A DNA stretch of 6,083 nucleotides from an uncultured Collinsella sp. (GTDB lineage Bacteria > Actinomycetota > Coriobacteriia > Coriobacteriales > Coriobacteriaceae), in the NCBI GenBank assembly GCA_958439775.1, contig CAUBWQ010000063.1, positions 1 to 6,083 of the forward strand. The letters are read 5' to 3'. The notes under the pieces are model-generated. The model was not told the origin of the DNA. It was given only the letters and a program-made list of their open reading frames with translations, and did no database searches. A program made the translations under genes and the position numbers. The number at the start of each line of letters is the position of its first letter. Within the stretch, counting starts at the first letter, position 1. Positions 5,190 to 6,083 of the stretch are shown one piece after another.

Positions 5190-6083
5190 GGATTTACTTT
5201 GTGACATATCGGCTTTTAGGTACTGGCGTTTGCCTCCTCAAGTCCGCGCTTTGTGTCCGCCGCTTCCACGACCGGAAGAAGACCGGCAGCGATATGATCT
5301 CGCCCGCAACCCGACGGCTGCGGTCGCGCTCGGTTTTCCGTTGTATACATTGGTTCGGACGAGAAACAAACGGACTTGTCCAGCCAGCATTAGGCAGCGG
5401 CTGTTTCTTGGTGAGCTTCCCAGGGAATCCGTGCTGGAAACGGAGCATGGGTTTTTGATTACGTCTCCTCTACTGACGGCATTCATCATGTCGCGGCACC
5501 TGACGGATCTCCAGCTTCTTTTGGTATTGGCGGAGATGTGTGGCTTGTTTGCGGTGTGCGCTCTGCCGGCGGCACTTGAGGCGGAGCTTTCGCGTGCAAT
5601 TGATTCGGGCGCGATTTCGACAACGTTCGGTTGGGTGCGCTGCCCGTCCGAGGACGGCACCGCCTCAAATTTCTGGCGTCGAGACGCTTTGGTTTTGGGC
5701 GGAGACCTTGACCGTTTTTGTTCAGATGTTTGCGGGATGCGTTACGGCAATAGATTTATGGCGGTATCGCAACTCGTTCCATTGGGTGCCGCGTCGCCTT
5801 TTGAGGTCGAGGCGTATTTGCTACTTGCACTGCCGCGATCCCTGGGAGGCGAAGGTTTTTGCGACATAGAGCTTAATGTTGAAGTGATGCTAGGCACAAG
5901 TGCTCGAGCGATTGTGGGAAAGTCCCGTATATATATCGACCTACTTCTTTCTTCACCGGACGGTAGGCGACAGGTGGCCATTGAATGTCAGGGAAAGGCC
6001 TCGCACGGACGCGCAGGGGATGGCTTGCGTGACGCTGACCGCATGACGGCCCTTCAGGCCATGGGCTACGATGTGCTTCTCCT
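5185..6083 (+). CDS. Putative DUF559/Vsr-like nuclease-fold protein, 3' truncated by window end
   Basis: The frame is open from ATG 5185 to the window edge, giving 299 complete codons with no stop. An in-frame TGA lies at 5161. The N-terminal 220 residues (beginning MKDLLCDISAFRYWRLPP) match no domain I can name. They contain SPLLTAFIMSRHLTDLQLLL and SPFEVEAYLLLALP, the latter looking like the helix that opens an endonuclease-type fold. The last 50 residues carry Asp252, then VAIECQG with Glu267 and Gln269, His274, and DADR (283-286), ending GYDVLL. That spacing resembles the DUF559/Vsr branch of PD-(D/E)XK nucleases, with Gln in place of the usual Lys/Asp. I recall similar proteins in Coriobacteriia but cannot check. 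Ten cysteines are present without a clear metal motif. No good ribosome site precedes 5185, and GTG 5179 is an in-frame alternative. A mobile or defence-related role is only a guess. Confidence 0.7.
   Translation, partial: MKDLLCDISAFRYWRLPPQVRALCPPLPRPEEDRQRYDLARNPTAAVALGFPLYTLVRTRNKRTCPASIRQRLFLGELPRESVLETEHGFLITSPLLTAFIMSRHLTDLQLLLVLAEMCGLFAVCALPAALEAELSRAIDSGAISTTFGWVRCPSEDGTASNFWRRDALVLGGDLDRFCSDVCGMRYGNRFMAVSQLVPLGAASPFEVEAYLLLALPRSLGGEGFCDIELNVEVMLGTSARAIVGKSRIYIDLLLSSPDGRRQVAIECQGKASHGRAGDGLRDADRMTALQAMGYDVLL

Noticed and set aside
5201..5458. 85-codon plus-strand frame with a fair Shine-Dalgarno site
   Set aside because: It overlaps the longer frame from 5185, which has convincing motifs and stays open for 299 codons. 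The residue composition (many Arg, Cys, Trp) is typical of an out-of-frame reading. The start conflict is kept as a finding.
1..6083. CRISPR array, tRNA or rRNA genes, integrase or transposase genes
   Set aside because: No regularly spaced direct repeats, no tRNA- or rRNA-like sequence and no transposase motifs were seen on either strand.

Overview
The window reads as a piece of a moderately high-GC, SD-using bacterial chromosome, most likely from the Coriobacteriia (Collinsella-like). This is inferred from GC-rich codon use, DXP-independent vitamin B6 genes with a divergent MocR-type regulator, an RGG-tailed winged-helix protein, and a C-terminal 'IECQG...H...DADR' protein of a kind I associate with that group. 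The taxon is an inference from memory; no search was run.

Layout, left to right. (1) 1-476 (+): 3' end of a DHA2-type MFS exporter. (2) 629-1480 (+): a three-part protein with a Glu-rich acidic N-terminus, a MarR-like winged-helix core and an 88-residue RGG tail. (3) 1481-1807: a 327-bp convergent intergenic region packed with four palindromic structures: a 12-bp stem hairpin, a large nested inverted repeat enclosing a strong terminator, a small REP-like bulged hairpin, and an 82-nt near-perfect hairpin. (4) 1808-3306 (-): the pdxS-pdxT operon, encoding both subunits of the glutamine-dependent PLP synthase. (5) 3307-3451: divergent control region with two identical 8-bp direct repeats placed as expected for a PdxR operator. 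(6) 3452-4885 (+): pdxR, a GntR/aminotransferase (MocR) regulator with its PLP-binding lysine intact. (7) 4884-5143: three more inverted repeats, the first overlapping the pdxR stop codon. (8) 5185-6083 (+): the start of an open frame of at least 299 codons that runs off the window. Its C-terminus looks like a DUF559/Vsr-type PD-(D/E)XK endonuclease fold.

The functional core is a self-regulated vitamin B6 locus. PdxS and PdxT make PLP from ribose 5-phosphate, glyceraldehyde 3-phosphate and glutamine. PdxR probably senses PLP through its aminotransferase-like domain and acts on the shared divergent promoter region. The flanking genes have no evident link to B6. The most unusual parts are the acidic/winged-helix/RGG protein, the density of long inverted repeats in both non-coding stretches, and the open-ended nuclease-like gene.
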